The notes: generated by a model not told the origin, from the sequence alone. DNA of 64,000 nucleotides from Vibrio tubiashii (GCF_028551255.1 NZ_CP117029.1:2666001-2730000); one strand, 5' to 3'; shown: positions 28,486-41,168, counted from the first letter of the stretch. Made by a program: numbers and translations.

Positions 28486-29745
28486 ATGGATATCCTTGCG
28501 AACTACGGCACTGTCCTGATTATTATTGCAGCAGCTTTCGGTTTTCTGATGGCGATTGGTATTGGCGCGAATGACGTTGCCAATGCGATGGGTACATCAG
28601 TAGGTTCAAAAGCATTAACCGTGAAACAAGCGATCATTATCGCGATGATCTTTGAATTTGCGGGTGCATATCTTGCAGGCGGTGAAGTAACCGACACTAT
28701 CCGTAAAGGCGTAATTGAAACGTCCCTATTTGCTCATCAACCTGACGTACTTGTCTACGGTATGATGTCAGCACTTCTTGCAGCGGGTACTTGGCTACTG
28801 CTTGCCTCTTACATGGGGTGGCCTGTATCAACAACTCACTCAATCATCGGTGCGATCATCGGTTTTGCGTGTGTATCTGTTGGTACCGAAGCTGTGGACT
28901 GGGGCTCAGTACAAGGCATCGTCGGTAGCTGGATTATTACCCCGGTTATCTCAGGTTTCTTTGCTTACGTAATCTTTGTCAGCGCACAACGTTTGATTTT
29001 CGATACTGAAAAGCCGCTATTTAATGCTAAACGCTTTGTACCTGTATACATGTTTATCACCACTATGGTTATCGCTCTGGTAACCATCAAGAAAGGCCTT
29101 AAGCACGTTGGTCTGCACCTTTCAAACGGTGAAGCTTGGATGTGGGCAGCTGGTGTTTCTGCACTCGTTATGGCTGGTGGTTACTTCTACATTCAGAAGA
29201 AATTCGCTAGCCGCGAAGATGATCACGGCTTTGCTGGTGTAGAAGGTATCTTCAGCGTACTTATGGTTATCACAGCGTGTGCGATGGCTTTTGCACACGG
29301 CTCGAACGACGTAGCAAACGCGATTGGTCCACTATCAGCTGTTGTTTCAACAGTTGAACACATGGGTGAAATCACAGGTAAGAGCACAATCGCTTGGTGG
29401 ATTCTACCTCTAGGTGGTTTCGGTATTGTTGTTGGTCTTGCGACTCTAGGTCATAAAGTAATGGCTACCGTAGGTACGGGTATCACTGAACTTACGCCAA
29501 GCCGTGGTTTTGCTGCACAGCTAGCAACGGCATGTACTGTGGTTCTAGCTTCTGGTACTGGTCTTCCTATCTCGACCACACAAACTCTAGTTGGTGCGGT
29601 GCTTGGTGTTGGTTTTGCTCGCGGTATCGCAGCGCTAAACCTAGGCGTAGTACGTAACATTGTCGCTTCATGGATTGTTACGCTACCGGCAGGTGCACTA
29701 CTTGCGGTTGTGTTCTTCTACGCGATTCAAGCAATGTTCGTTTAA
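28486..29745 (+). CDS. pit: Inorganic phosphate transporter, Pit family
   Basis: 419-aa inner-membrane carrier importing metal-phosphate complexes with H+ (or Na+). The duplicated PiT signature is present: GIGANDVANAMGTSVGSKALT near residue 25 and GSNDVANAIGPLSAVVS near 285, plus the repeated PVSTTHSIIGAIIG and PISTTQTLVGAVLG segments. Start 28486 (MDILANYGT) has an AGGT site and matches the hydrophobic family N-terminus; the frame extends 15 codons upstream. Downstream partner of the DUF47 gene; a terminator hairpin follows at 29801. Confidence 0.93.
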   Translation: MDILANYGTVLIIIAAAFGFLMAIGIGANDVANAMGTSVGSKALTVKQAIIIAMIFEFAGAYLAGGEVTDTIRKGVIETSLFAHQPDVLVYGMMSALLAAGTWLLLASYMGWPVSTTHSIIGAIIGFACVSVGTEAVDWGSVQGIVGSWIITPVISGFFAYVIFVSAQRLIFDTEKPLFNAKRFVPVYMFITTMVIALVTIKKGLKHVGLHLSNGEAWMWAAGVSALVMAGGYFYIQKKFASREDDHGFAGVEGIFSVLMVITACAMAFAHGSNDVANAIGPLSAVVSTVEHMGEITGKSTIAWWILPLGGFGIVVGLATLGHKVMATVGTGITELTPSRGFAAQLATACTVVLASGTGLPISTTQTLVGAVLGVGFARGIAALNLGVVRNIVASWIVTLPAGALLAVVFFYAIQAMFV

Positions 29746-29800
29746 TCAATAAGGTCAGTGATGTGTTAACTCACTGTCATTATTGACTCAAAACCGCATA

Positions 29801-29825
29801 AAGGGAGGCTCAGCCTCCCTTCTTT
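29801..29825 (+). terminator. Terminator of pit
   Basis: AAGGGAGGC, loop TCA, GCCTCCCTT (29801-29821), with a short CTTT tail. Confidence 0.65.
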
Positions 29826-29919
29826 GTTGCAGTCAACCTAGAAACTACTTACTATTTGGCGTTAGCAAAGAAATAGATTTTGGGTTTGCAGACCCTCATA
29901 GACTGTTAAAGGATTTACC

Positions 29920-30531
29920 GTGAAAAAACTGGTTTGCTTCGTTCTGGCATCAATGCTTGCTGTCCCTGCAGCAATGGCTCAAGACCGCTACATCTCTGAT
30001 AAGCTATTTACCTACATGCACTCTGGTCCTAGCAACCAATTCCGTATCATCGGCAGTGTCGATGCTGGTGACAAGGTGAAGCAAGTTTCAACCAACCGTG
30101 ATACTGGCTACACACAAATTGAAGATGCGAAAGGTCGTAAAGGCTGGGTAGAGAGCCGTTTCGTTACTCGTCAAGAGAGCATGGCACTTCGTCTACCTAA
30201 GCTAGAAAAAGAGCTCGCTGATGTAAAAGAGAAACTTGCTAATGCTCGCTCAAATGCAGACCAAGAGAAAGCGGGCCTGATTGATTCTCTAGAGTCACGT
30301 AACACGCAAATAAACGAACTAGAGCAAGGCTACAGCGACATGAGTAAGCAGCTGTCAGCTTCGCAAGAAGAAGTTCGTAAACTGCGCGCTAAACTTGATA
30401 CGCAAAAAGATGACCTACTGCTTAAATACTTTATGTACGGTGGCGGCGTTGCCGGCCTAGGTCTACTATTTGGTTTGATTCTTCCTCATATCATTCCACG
30501 TAGAAAGCGTTCACCGTCTGGCTGGGCATAA
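29920..30531 (+). CDS. TIGR04211 family SH3 domain membrane protein (YgiM-like)
   Basis: 203 aa. A signal peptide (1-20, ending AMA) is followed by a bacterial SH3 domain (about 22-85, LFTYMHSGPSNQFRIIGSVDAGDKV with KGWVESRFVT), a coiled coil (about 90-165) and one C-terminal transmembrane helix (about 170-190) with a basic tail RRKRS. The SH3 part should sit in the periplasm, probably near peptidoglycan. E. coli YgiM has the same plan and also lies near cca. Function unknown. Confidence 0.9.
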   Translation: MKKLVCFVLASMLAVPAAMAQDRYISDKLFTYMHSGPSNQFRIIGSVDAGDKVKQVSTNRDTGYTQIEDAKGRKGWVESRFVTRQESMALRLPKLEKELADVKEKLANARSNADQEKAGLIDSLESRNTQINELEQGYSDMSKQLSASQEEVRKLRAKLDTQKDDLLLKYFMYGGGVAGLGLLFGLILPHIIPRRKRSPSGWA

Positions 30532-30555
30532 ACGCTGCAACAAACAATAGATACT

Positions 30556-30583
30556 AAAAAAGGTCACCGAGGTGACCTTTTTT
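30556..30583. terminator. Bidirectional terminator between the SH3 gene and exeB
   Basis: GGTCACC (30562-30568) and GGTGACC (30571-30577) between six A and six T. Nearly the same sequence as the thrC terminator at 11641. Confidence 0.85.
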
Positions 30584-30612
30584 GATCCTCTGAATCGGCT
30601 CAACCTGGCCTG

Positions 30613-31416
30613 CTAGCCTTTCCAATCATACAGTGCAGGCACTTCGATTAACTCGCCATTAAAGCGTATCAAACAAGATTGCTGCTCAATGGCCACCAGC
30701 TCAATATTGTCACTCACCCAATCACCTTGGTTATACTCAACACCGTTGATCTTGACCCATCGTTTGCTTGGTTTGCTCGAATAGACGTGAGTTTGGAAAT
30801 TTAAGGCGGGCAGCTTGCCATACCAACGTTCCGCTTGTTGAGACAGGTTCGAAGCTTCACTGTTTTGTCTGTTCGATTCTGGTTTAGCATTGCTACTCAG
30901 CGCAGACTCAAAACGCTGCGCTAACTCTGGCGATAGCTGCGACAAATCAAGCCCAGACAGCAGGTCATCACTGCCTTCAGAGATATGACTCTCTGTTGCA
31001 TTGCTATCAACCTGACTGCCAACCGTGCTCGCCTGCTCTAAAACTTCTTGAGGTAATGAACTGTTATCCTGCTCAATTTGGTTCAACCAATCACTCTGCG
31101 CCGAACTGCTATTGTCACGATAAGTGACAGCCAAAGGGCCAAAATCAGGAGCTTGGCTAGCCGTGTATTCAAAAGGGACTTCAACTAGAACGGTTTCGGC
31201 AACATTATGCTCCAACCAACGCTGTTTCTCTGCTTGATAGGTTTGAAATGCCATTACCCCTGCAACCAATACAGGCGGAAGTAGCGCGAATGCGATGTTG
31301 CGTCCTCGGCGAGATTCTTTCTGCTGCTCGACAGCATGAGCAGGTGCTTGCTGTAGAGATGAAAGGTTTTGATGACTGCGCTCAGAGTGCTCTAAGGCTT
31401 GCATGACTTTAGACAT
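30613..31416 (-). CDS. exeB: Type II secretion assembly protein ExeB/GspB
   Basis: 267 aa. Short cytoplasmic N-terminus (MSKVMQALEHSERSH), one transmembrane helix (about 42-58), a long low-complexity periplasmic linker rich in Ser/Gln/Glu, and a C-terminal GspB domain (about 195-267, YGKLPALNFQTHVYSSKPSKRWVKINGVEYNQGDW). With ExeA it helps assemble the type II secretin in Aeromonas and Vibrio. Start 31416 overlaps the exeA 3' end by 8 bp. The type II (eps) structural genes are not here. Confidence 0.88.
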   Translation of the reverse strand: MSKVMQALEHSERSHQNLSSLQQAPAHAVEQQKESRRGRNIAFALLPPVLVAGVMAFQTYQAEKQRWLEHNVAETVLVEVPFEYTASQAPDFGPLAVTYRDNSSSAQSDWLNQIEQDNSSLPQEVLEQASTVGSQVDSNATESHISEGSDDLLSGLDLSQLSPELAQRFESALSSNAKPESNRQNSEASNLSQQAERWYGKLPALNFQTHVYSSKPSKRWVKINGVEYNQGDWVSDNIELVAIEQQSCLIRFNGELIEVPALYDWKG

Positions 31417-33031
31417 TAGAACTGACCTCACGAGACGTTAATGTAGGCGCTTGTGGCTGAGAAAGCTTCTCCAAAAGACGTAGTGTTTTTCGCCCCGCAA
31501 TACCATCCACCGTTAACCCTTGCCAACGTTGGAACAACTCAACTTTATGTTTAAGCTGCTCATTAAACTGACTTTTTCCAGAAGGCTGTTCCCCTAATAC
31601 TTGGGAAAGGTGCTGATCTAACACCGCGATAGCCTCGCCGCTCATACCCGGTTTTAAGGTTTGGTTCCAATAGCCCTGCCATATCTCGCGATATTCGCCC
31701 TGCCAAATACTGCTTAGCCATTCACGCTCAAACTCGAAAACTTGATCGTTAGCTAACAGCTGAACATGGGAATCAGATAGCCCTAACAACACAGCGAAAC
31801 GAGGTTGCTGGTCAATATTCAATGTCAGCACAACAGGCGCATTTTTCTCGGCAAGCTGTTCCAGAGAGCCGTTTTCAAGTGCACAGCGAAACAGCGCTTC
31901 GCCATTATCAAGACACAACTGATCCAATACTGAAGCTCGATATCCCCACACTTTATATAAAGCGGCAATCGCCGCTTCTTGATTGTTGGCTTGATTAAGT
32001 TGCGCCTTCAAAGCCTGGGGGAAGACATTTTTTTGCTGCTGTACGTTTTCAACCGCTGGGAATTGCTGTTGTAGATGATTAACGACAACGGGTGCTACAA
32101 GTGTCGGCGTCGCGTAGTATGCGCCAATCGACAAGATACTCCCGACGAGAATAGAAAGTACGCTCGGAGAAAGGGAAACTTTTTTACTAGAAACCCTACT
32201 CGCAGCAGGCGGCACTGAGCCAGTTTGAAAGCTCATTACATCATCGCAGGCTGCCACAACGGTATTATGTGTCGGCTGCGGTTCCCCAATGCTATAAGCT
32301 TGCTTAAGGCTCGCATCACACACCAAGTTAATCAGACGTGGAATGCCCTGCGTTTGCCGAGCAATATACTTAATTGATTGAACCGAGAAGAGTTCAGGAT
32401 TACCACCAGCCAAAGCGAGACGAAACTTAATATAGTCTCTGGTCTCGTCTTGATTAAGAGGCAACAAATGATATCGGGCGGTAATTCGCTGTGCTAACTG
32501 CCTTAATTGCGGCATTTGCAGTTTCTGCTGTAACTCGGGCTGACCAATCAACAGCACCTTAAGTAGCTTTTGGCTTTCCGTTTCAAGGTTGGTCAGTAAG
32601 CGTAGTTGTTCGAGAACATCTGCCGATAAATGCTGAGCTTCATCAATCACCAATAGGGCTTGAACCCGATTAGCATGGTTATCCAATAGAAACTGGTGAA
32701 TCAACTGATTAAGCTGCTTTAGAGACGCGTTTTCCTGATAATGGATATCGAACTCATCGCACACTGCTTCTAACAACTCAATATTTGAGAAAGTCGGATT
32801 TAAGATCAGCCCTGCGCGCGTGTTGTCTGCTAGAGTTTTAAGTATCGATTTTGCAATGGTCGTTTTACCGGTTCCCACTTCACCCGTCAGCATAGCGAAA
32901 CCGCCACCTTCACCTAGCCCAGCTTGGATTTGAAAGATAGCTTCTTTATGGCGCCGACTCTGATAGAGGAAACGAGAATTAGGCACAATAGAAAATGGCA
33001 ATTCTGTCAGTGCAAAATGTTGTTGATACAT
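31409..33031 (-). CDS. exeA: Type II secretion ATPase ExeA/GspA
   Basis: 540 aa. Cytoplasmic AAA ATPase domain (1 to about 260) with Walker A GEVGTGKT (50-57) and Walker B LLVIDEAQH, a transmembrane helix near 285-305, then a periplasmic part ending in a peptidoglycan-binding domain (about 455-525, FQRWQGLTVDGIAGRKTLRLL). ExeAB in related bacteria opens or remodels peptidoglycan so the secretin can multimerise. The start MYQQHFALTELPFS at 33031 is the family start; the frame is open 22 codons further up. Divergent from cca with an 88-bp spacer. Confidence 0.93.
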   Translation of the reverse strand: MYQQHFALTELPFSIVPNSRFLYQSRRHKEAIFQIQAGLGEGGGFAMLTGEVGTGKTTIAKSILKTLADNTRAGLILNPTFSNIELLEAVCDEFDIHYQENASLKQLNQLIHQFLLDNHANRVQALLVIDEAQHLSADVLEQLRLLTNLETESQKLLKVLLIGQPELQQKLQMPQLRQLAQRITARYHLLPLNQDETRDYIKFRLALAGGNPELFSVQSIKYIARQTQGIPRLINLVCDASLKQAYSIGEPQPTHNTVVAACDDVMSFQTGSVPPAASRVSSKKVSLSPSVLSILVGSILSIGAYYATPTLVAPVVVNHLQQQFPAVENVQQQKNVFPQALKAQLNQANNQEAAIAALYKVWGYRASVLDQLCLDNGEALFRCALENGSLEQLAEKNAPVVLTLNIDQQPRFAVLLGLSDSHVQLLANDQVFEFEREWLSSIWQGEYREIWQGYWNQTLKPGMSGEAIAVLDQHLSQVLGEQPSGKSQFNEQLKHKVELFQRWQGLTVDGIAGRKTLRLLEKLSQPQAPTLTSREVSSNV

Positions 33032-33119
33032 AACTCTCTTCTCTGGGAATTTAGTGCTAAGAAAAGTACCATTGCTGGCACAATTAGCCAATGCCAAACT
33101 GATGAAAAGGGAGAGCTAG

Positions 33120-34328
33120 GTGCAAAGATACCTTGTTGGCGGCGCAGTTCGCGATCAACTGCTAGATATTGATGTCTATGATAGAGACTGGGTTGTTGTT
33201 GGTTCAACCCCTGAAGAGCTACTTAACAAAGGCTATACCGCGGTTGGTAAAGACTTCCCTGTATTTCTTCACCCAGAGAGTAAAGAAGAACATGCACTTG
33301 CAAGAACTGAACGTAAAGTCGGCTCTGGCTATACCGGGTTTGAATGTTACTTTGCCGCCGATGTCACCTTAGAAGAAGACCTGCTCAGACGCGATCTGAC
33401 CATCAATGCGATGGCGCAAGATCCTGATGGCAATATCATCGATCCCTTTAATGGTCAGCGAGATCTCAACGATCGGATCTTACGCCATGTTTCTCAAGCG
33501 TTTACCGAAGATCCTCTCCGCGTACTGCGAGTCGCGCGCTTTGCCGCTAAGCTTCATCACCTAGGTTTTAGCGTTGCCGATGAAACTATTGAGCTAATGC
33601 GCCACATTGCCAACTCTGGTGAGCTAGAACACTTAACCGCTGAACGAGTTTGGCAAGAGTGGCATAAGTCGTTATCAACCCAAGACCCGCAAGTATTTCT
33701 CTCCGTCTTAAAGCAGTGTGGTGCTCTAAAAGTTGTCTTGCCTGAGCTTGATGCCCTGTTCGGGGTTCCACAACCTGAAAAGTGGCACCCTGAGATTGAT
33801 ACAGGTATCCACACGCTGATGGTCGCTAAACAAGCCGCACTACTTAGCGAGTCTCTTCCAGTAAGGTTTGCCTCTCAAGTCCATGATCTTGGCAAAGGCA
33901 TTACGCCTGAGTTTGAATGGCCGAGTCATAAGATGCACTGTCATACTGGACTGAAGCTGATTAAAGCGCTGTGCGAGCGAGTAAGAGTCCCTAATGAATA
34001 TCGTCACCTCGCCTTGATGGTCTGTGAGCAGCACTCCAATATTCATCGAGCTGCCGAGCTTCGCCCAGAAACTAAACTCAAAGTACTGAACAAGTTCGAT
34101 GTATGGCGCAAGCCGGAACGCTTACAAGACATTCTGATTTGTTGTATGGCTGATAGCCGTGGGCGCACTGGATTTGAAGATATCGACTACCCGCAAAAAG
34201 CCATTTTTGAACAGGCTTACAAAGCCGCACTTTCCGTCAACGTGCAAGACATTATTAAAGATGGGTTTAAGGGCGCTGATATTCGCACTGAGATGGAAAA
34301 GCGTCGGGTTGATGCGATAAAGGGCTAG
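33120..34328 (+). CDS. cca: CCA-adding tRNA nucleotidyltransferase
   Basis: Adds or repairs the 3' CCA of tRNAs. The 402-aa product has the class II head ([12 protein letters not shown], metal-binding [33 protein letters not shown]) and an HD domain (about 225-325, HDLGKG) as in E. coli Cca, which gives extra phosphatase/phosphodiesterase activity. It starts with GTG 33120, supported by a GGGAGAG site 5 bp before. The TAG stop is directly followed by an 8-bp tandem array. Confidence 0.95.
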   Translation: MQRYLVGGAVRDQLLDIDVYDRDWVVVGSTPEELLNKGYTAVGKDFPVFLHPESKEEHALARTERKVGSGYTGFECYFAADVTLEEDLLRRDLTINAMAQDPDGNIIDPFNGQRDLNDRILRHVSQAFTEDPLRVLRVARFAAKLHHLGFSVADETIELMRHIANSGELEHLTAERVWQEWHKSLSTQDPQVFLSVLKQCGALKVVLPELDALFGVPQPEKWHPEIDTGIHTLMVAKQAALLSESLPVRFASQVHDLGKGITPEFEWPSHKMHCHTGLKLIKALCERVRVPNEYRHLALMVCEQHSNIHRAAELRPETKLKVLNKFDVWRKPERLQDILICCMADSRGRTGFEDIDYPQKAIFEQAYKAALSVNVQDIIKDGFKGADIRTEMEKRRVDAIKG

Positions 34329-34406
34329 AGAACTGGAGAACTGGAGAACTGGAGAACTGGAGAACTGGAGAACTGGAGAACTGGAGAACTGGAGAACTGG
34401 AGAACT
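34329..34406. repeat. Tandem array of 8-bp unit AGAACTGG, nine copies plus partial
   Basis: Nine exact AGAACTGG units (34329-34400) and AGAACT. The array starts on the base after the cca stop codon. The unit differs from the 7925 array by one base. 42 bp further on lies the mini-hairpin cluster, as at the first locus. Confidence 0.97.
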
Positions 34407-34448
34407 AAATTACTGCGCTGTTATTGAGGGAGCAACTCTAGTTTTCTA

Positions 34449-34511
34449 GCAGGGCGAAGCCCGATCCCGTTTTCCCGAAACGAAGTGTTCTATAGGACGA
34501 AGTCCGTTCCC
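34449..34511 (+). repeat. Mini-hairpin cluster, second copy
   Basis: Modules at 34449-34468 (GGGC-GAA-GCCC) and 34492-34511 (GGAC-GAA-GTCC), with the decayed one between. 60 of 63 bases match 8127-8189, in the same orientation relative to the preceding 8-bp array. Confidence 0.85.
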
Positions 34512-34520
34512 GTCTCCCAA

Positions 34521-34552
34521 TAAAAAATGCCCCGCTATTGCGAGGCATTCAA
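34521..34552 (-). terminator. Terminator of eno
   Basis: AATGCCCCGC (34526-34535), loop TATT, GCGAGGCATT (34540-34549), one mismatch; six T follow on the minus strand. It lies 27 bp past the eno stop. Confidence 0.75.
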
Positions 34553-34578
34553 AGCTTAGATTAATAATCTACGAGAGA

Positions 34579-37667
<3,089 letters not shown>

Positions 37668-37741
37668 TTAACCGCCACAACGTGAAATCTATCACACTGC
37701 AATTTTTTATTTTTTGCTTCAAATCAAATTCGAGTAACGGA

Positions 37742-38554
37742 TTAGTTGCCACTACCTTTATCTACTTCTAGCGCTTTTACTCTGTCCCAAAACGCATCTA
37801 ACTGATCTAAATCGTAATCTATTAGTCGTTTACCTTGCTTGGCGACTATGGTTTCGACACCTTTAAATCGCTTAGCAAATTTAAGGTTGGCTTTACTCAG
37901 CGCGACCTCTGGGTCTTTACCTAAATGACGCGATAAGTTGACCGTTGCAAACAGCAGGTCTCCGAGCTCAAGTTCAATTTTTTCTTCATCAGGAGAGACT
38001 TGCAGGGCCTCTTCCATCACCTCTTCTATCTCTTCCTTAACCTTACCGACTACCGGGCCAAGCGAGTCCCAATCAAATCCGTGTTTCGCCACTTTCTTTT
38101 GTATTTTTGTGGCACGAGATAACGCAGGTAGAGAATTTGGTATTGAGTCTAGAATACTTTGTTCTTTTTTGCCTACCTGAGCTTTTTCTTTTGCTTTTTC
38201 CGCTTCCCAGTTGGCATTGATCTGCTCATCCGATTCAAACTCGACATCAGAGAAAACATGCGGATGACGACGGGTCAGCTTCTCATTGACGGTTTCGACC
38301 ACTTCCGAGAAATCAAACAGTTGCTGCTCTTTAGCCAGTTGGCTGTAGAAGATAACTTGAAAGAGAAGATCACCCAGTTCCTCTTTTAGGTTCGACCAAT
38401 CGCGATTCTGAATCGCATCAACAACTTCATAGGTCTCTTCAATGGTGTGAGGAACAATAGTGTCAAAGCTTTGTTTTAGATCCCAAGGGCAACCGCTTTC
38501 TGGGTCACGAAGCTGCGCCATAATCTGTTCTAACTGTTCAATCGGGTGACTCAT
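37742..38554 (-). CDS. mazG: Nucleoside triphosphate pyrophosphohydrolase MazG
   Basis: Hydrolyses (d)NTPs to monophosphates and has been linked to lowering ppGpp in E. coli. The 270-aa product contains two MazG domains: about 15-120 ([39 protein letters not shown]) and about 155-245 ([28 protein letters not shown]), each with the EExxE...ExxD metal site. Start 38554 is the family start with an AAGGA site; an open frame continues 62 codons upstream through a repeat and is not coding. Downstream of relA as in E. coli, though 322 bp of repeats intervene. Confidence 0.95.
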   Translation of the reverse strand: MSHPIEQLEQIMAQLRDPESGCPWDLKQSFDTIVPHTIEETYEVVDAIQNRDWSNLKEELGDLLFQVIFYSQLAKEQQLFDFSEVVETVNEKLTRRHPHVFSDVEFESDEQINANWEAEKAKEKAQVGKKEQSILDSIPNSLPALSRATKIQKKVAKHGFDWDSLGPVVGKVKEEIEEVMEEALQVSPDEEKIELELGDLLFATVNLSRHLGKDPEVALSKANLKFAKRFKGVETIVAKQGKRLIDYDLDQLDAFWDRVKALEVDKGSGN

Positions 38555-38644
38555 ATTCCTTCTTCCTTTAAATCTGCTATCTAAAGAACATTCATTTAAA
38601 TAAAAAGGTGAGCAGCCAAAACCACTCACCTTTAAAATCATTAT

Positions 38645-38739
38645 TGTCATCCTCAAGAGCGAATTATAAGCGAGTTGAGGATCTCTAAGCGTTTTAAGAG
38701 ATTCCCTATCACGTTCGTTCCTCACTGTAGGGAATGACA
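38645..38739 (-). repeat. Palindromic intergenic repeat, family A copy 2
   Basis: Bounded by TGTCATCC and GGGAATGACA. Its reverse complement shares the ends and the GGAATCTC, GAGATCC and CTCTTGAGGATGACA blocks with 11491-11596. It lies between relA and mazG. Confidence 0.7.
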
Positions 38740-38756
38740 ATGTTTGCTTTTTTACT

Positions 38757-38871
38757 AAGTAGTTGGTTATTCTAGCAAGGCAGTAAACTTATGAGACTCC
38801 TGAGCATAGCTTGCCTATGTGATGGAGCGATATAAGTGCAACTAACGCCGCTAGAAAGCCAAATACAACGT
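38757..38871 (+). repeat. Intergenic repeat, family B copy 1
   Basis: About 115 bp aligning with 50164-50275 through shared blocks TAGTTGG, AGC-AGGC, TGAGCATAG, CTATGT and CAAATA. It ends 6 bp before the relA stop codon. With the family A copy it fills the 38555-38876 spacer; I see no gene there. Confidence 0.65.
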
Positions 38872-38876
38872 AAAAA

Positions 38877-41096
38877 TTAGCCTAGGCGCTTGACCGACAT
38901 AACATCTTTAATCTGCTCAACTCGTTTAGAAACGCGTTGCAGAATCTCAACGTTGGTCACTTCCAAGTCAAAGTCCATGATCGACATTTGAGTACGATAA
39001 TCAACACGACTCTTCATACTGGTCACTTTGATCTTCTCGTTAGCAAACAGAGTCGTGATGTCTTTAAGCAGTCCACCGCGCTCCATCGCTTCAACGCGAA
39101 CGGTTAGGATGTAAGAGCCAACAAAGCCACTGCCCCACACCGTGTCGATAATACGCTCTGGTGCATGGTGGCGCAGTTCTTCAAGTTGTTCACAGTCTGC
39201 TCGGTGCACTGAAATGCCGCGACCTTGCGTGATGTAACCGGCGATCTCATCACCAGGGATCGGCTGACAACAACGGGCAAGGTGGGTCATTAAGTTATCG
39301 ACACCTTCCACCACAACGGCATCTTTCTTCGGACGACTTTGCGCTGGTGCTTTGCTTTCTGCCTCTTGAAGCTTCTCAAGGGCCTGCTGATCTTCTTCTT
39401 CTGCGGTTGGCTTATTGACCAAGGCATTGATGTGGTTGATCACTTGGTTGATACGTAAATCACCGCTTCCGATGCCAACGTACAGCTCATCAGTGCTGTT
39501 GACGTTAAAACGCTTCAACGCATACTGCTCAGCATCTTTTAAAGTCGCACCAATTTTCTGCAATTCTACTTCGAGAATATCGCGACCAGCTTCGACGTTT
39601 TTCTCACGGCTTTGCTTACGGAACCACGCATTGATTTTCGCGCGTGCTCGGCCTGAAGTCACAAAGCCCATAGAAGGGTTTAGCCAATCACGAGATGGAT
39701 TGGGCTCTTTAGAGGTGATGATCTCAACTTGATCACCCATTGCCAGTTTGTGGGTAAACGGAACAATACGCCCAGCGACCTTGGCACCAATACAGCGGTG
39801 ACCGACTTCAGAGTGAATATGGTAAGCAAAATCGAGTGGTGTTGCTCCCATTGGTAGGTCGACCACATCACCACGCGGGGTAAAGGCATACACACGGTCA
39901 TCAAATACCTGACTACGTAGTTCATCAAGCATTTCACCCGAGTCAGACATCTCTTCTTGCCAATCCAGTAGCTTACGCAGCCAAGTAATTTTCTCGTCGT
40001 AACCACTGCGGCCGCCGCCACCTTCTTTGTATTTCCAGTGCGCGGCAACACCTAGCTCAGAATCTTCGTGCATGTCTTTAGTGCGAATCTGAATCTCAAT
40101 CGTCTTACCTTCTGGGCCAAGAATCACTGTATGAATTGACTGGTAACCGTTAGGTTTAGGGTTAGCCACGTAGTCATCAAATTCACTTGGCAGGTGCTTA
40201 TACTTGGTATGCACAGTCCCGAGTGCCGCGTAACAATCTTGCAGCTTGTCGGCGATAATACGCACCGCTCGAACATCGAATAGTTCGTCAAACGCGAGGC
40301 CTTTCTTCTGCATTTTGCGCCAGATGCTGTAGATGTGCTTAGGACGCCCACTCACCTCTGCATTAATAGAAGAGCCTTTCATTTCAGACGTTAGGTCATC
40401 AACAAAGTCTTTGATGTACTGCTCACGGACAATGCGACGCTCAGAAAGCTGCTTAGCGATCTGTTTGTAGGTATCAGGTTGTTGGTAACGGAAAGCGTAA
40501 TCTTCGATTTCCCACTTTAGCTGACCGATACCAAGGCGGTTCGCTAGTGGTGCATAGATGTTAGTACATTCTTGAGCGGCTGCTCGGCGTACCTCATCTG
40601 GCGCTTTTTTCACTTCAATTAGGTTACAGATGCGCTCGGCAAGTTTGATAACGACGCAGCGGAAATCATCCACCATAGCCAGTAGCATGCGACGTACGTT
40701 ATCGACCTGAGAAGAGGCAGCACTGCCTTCAAGAGTCACGTTCAATTGACCAAGTGCGGCCATCTCTTCAACGCCATCAATCAGCTTAATGGTCTCTTTA
40801 CCGAAATCTTCTTCGAACTGCTCTCGGCTATACGCGCCGCTCGACACCAGCGGAAACAACAATGCAGCGACAAGGGTCGCTTTGTCCATCGACAGAGTGA
40901 TAAGAATTTCGATCATTTCACGCCCGCGCCACAAGAGTAGCTGGCCTTGATCGTTATCTTGTAAAATCGCCTCACCCTGGAGGTAAACTTCTTTTAAGCG
41001 CTTAGCCACTTTAGGGTCTTGCCCTAAGCTAGAAATCCACTTATCTAGCTCAAACTGTTCGTCTTGATTTAAATGTGCGCTTCTTACCGCAACCAT
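38877..41096 (-). CDS. relA: GTP pyrophosphokinase RelA
   Basis: Ribosome-associated (p)ppGpp synthetase of the stringent response. 739 aa. The N-terminal pseudo-hydrolase domain (about 30-185) lacks the HD motif: the position reads LLFPLVSSGAY, as in E. coli RelA. The synthetase domain (about 230-380) has FDELFDVRAVRI and NPKPNGYQSIHT; then TGS (about 405-465), helical, zinc-finger (ARCCQPIPGDEI) and ACT (about 660-739) domains follow. In E. coli the order is also rlmD-relA-mazG. rlmD lies 72 bp upstream on the same strand. Confidence 0.97.
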   Translation of the reverse strand: MVAVRSAHLNQDEQFELDKWISSLGQDPKVAKRLKEVYLQGEAILQDNDQGQLLLWRGREMIEILITLSMDKATLVAALLFPLVSSGAYSREQFEEDFGKETIKLIDGVEEMAALGQLNVTLEGSAASSQVDNVRRMLLAMVDDFRCVVIKLAERICNLIEVKKAPDEVRRAAAQECTNIYAPLANRLGIGQLKWEIEDYAFRYQQPDTYKQIAKQLSERRIVREQYIKDFVDDLTSEMKGSSINAEVSGRPKHIYSIWRKMQKKGLAFDELFDVRAVRIIADKLQDCYAALGTVHTKYKHLPSEFDDYVANPKPNGYQSIHTVILGPEGKTIEIQIRTKDMHEDSELGVAAHWKYKEGGGGRSGYDEKITWLRKLLDWQEEMSDSGEMLDELRSQVFDDRVYAFTPRGDVVDLPMGATPLDFAYHIHSEVGHRCIGAKVAGRIVPFTHKLAMGDQVEIITSKEPNPSRDWLNPSMGFVTSGRARAKINAWFRKQSREKNVEAGRDILEVELQKIGATLKDAEQYALKRFNVNSTDELYVGIGSGDLRINQVINHINALVNKPTAEEEDQQALEKLQEAESKAPAQSRPKKDAVVVEGVDNLMTHLARCCQPIPGDEIAGYITQGRGISVHRADCEQLEELRHHAPERIIDTVWGSGFVGSYILTVRVEAMERGGLLKDITTLFANEKIKVTSMKSRVDYRTQMSIMDFDLEVTNVEILQRVSKRVEQIKDVMSVKRLG

Positions 41097-41168
41097 TATT
41101 TTCGTCCTGTTATTTTTCTATTTTCGAACTGCCCCTGTTCAGACTGCCGACTAGTAGGGAAGTTCGTT

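Noticed and set aside
30613..33031. Toxin-secretion or phage-like ATPase island for exeAB
   Set aside because: Domain order (AAA, TM, peptidoglycan binding; GspB C-terminal) and position next to cca identify the chromosomal type II secretion assembly pair.
38555..38740. N-terminal extension of MazG by 62 residues
   Set aside because: The frame passes through a palindromic repeat; family alignment and the ribosome site place the start at 38554.
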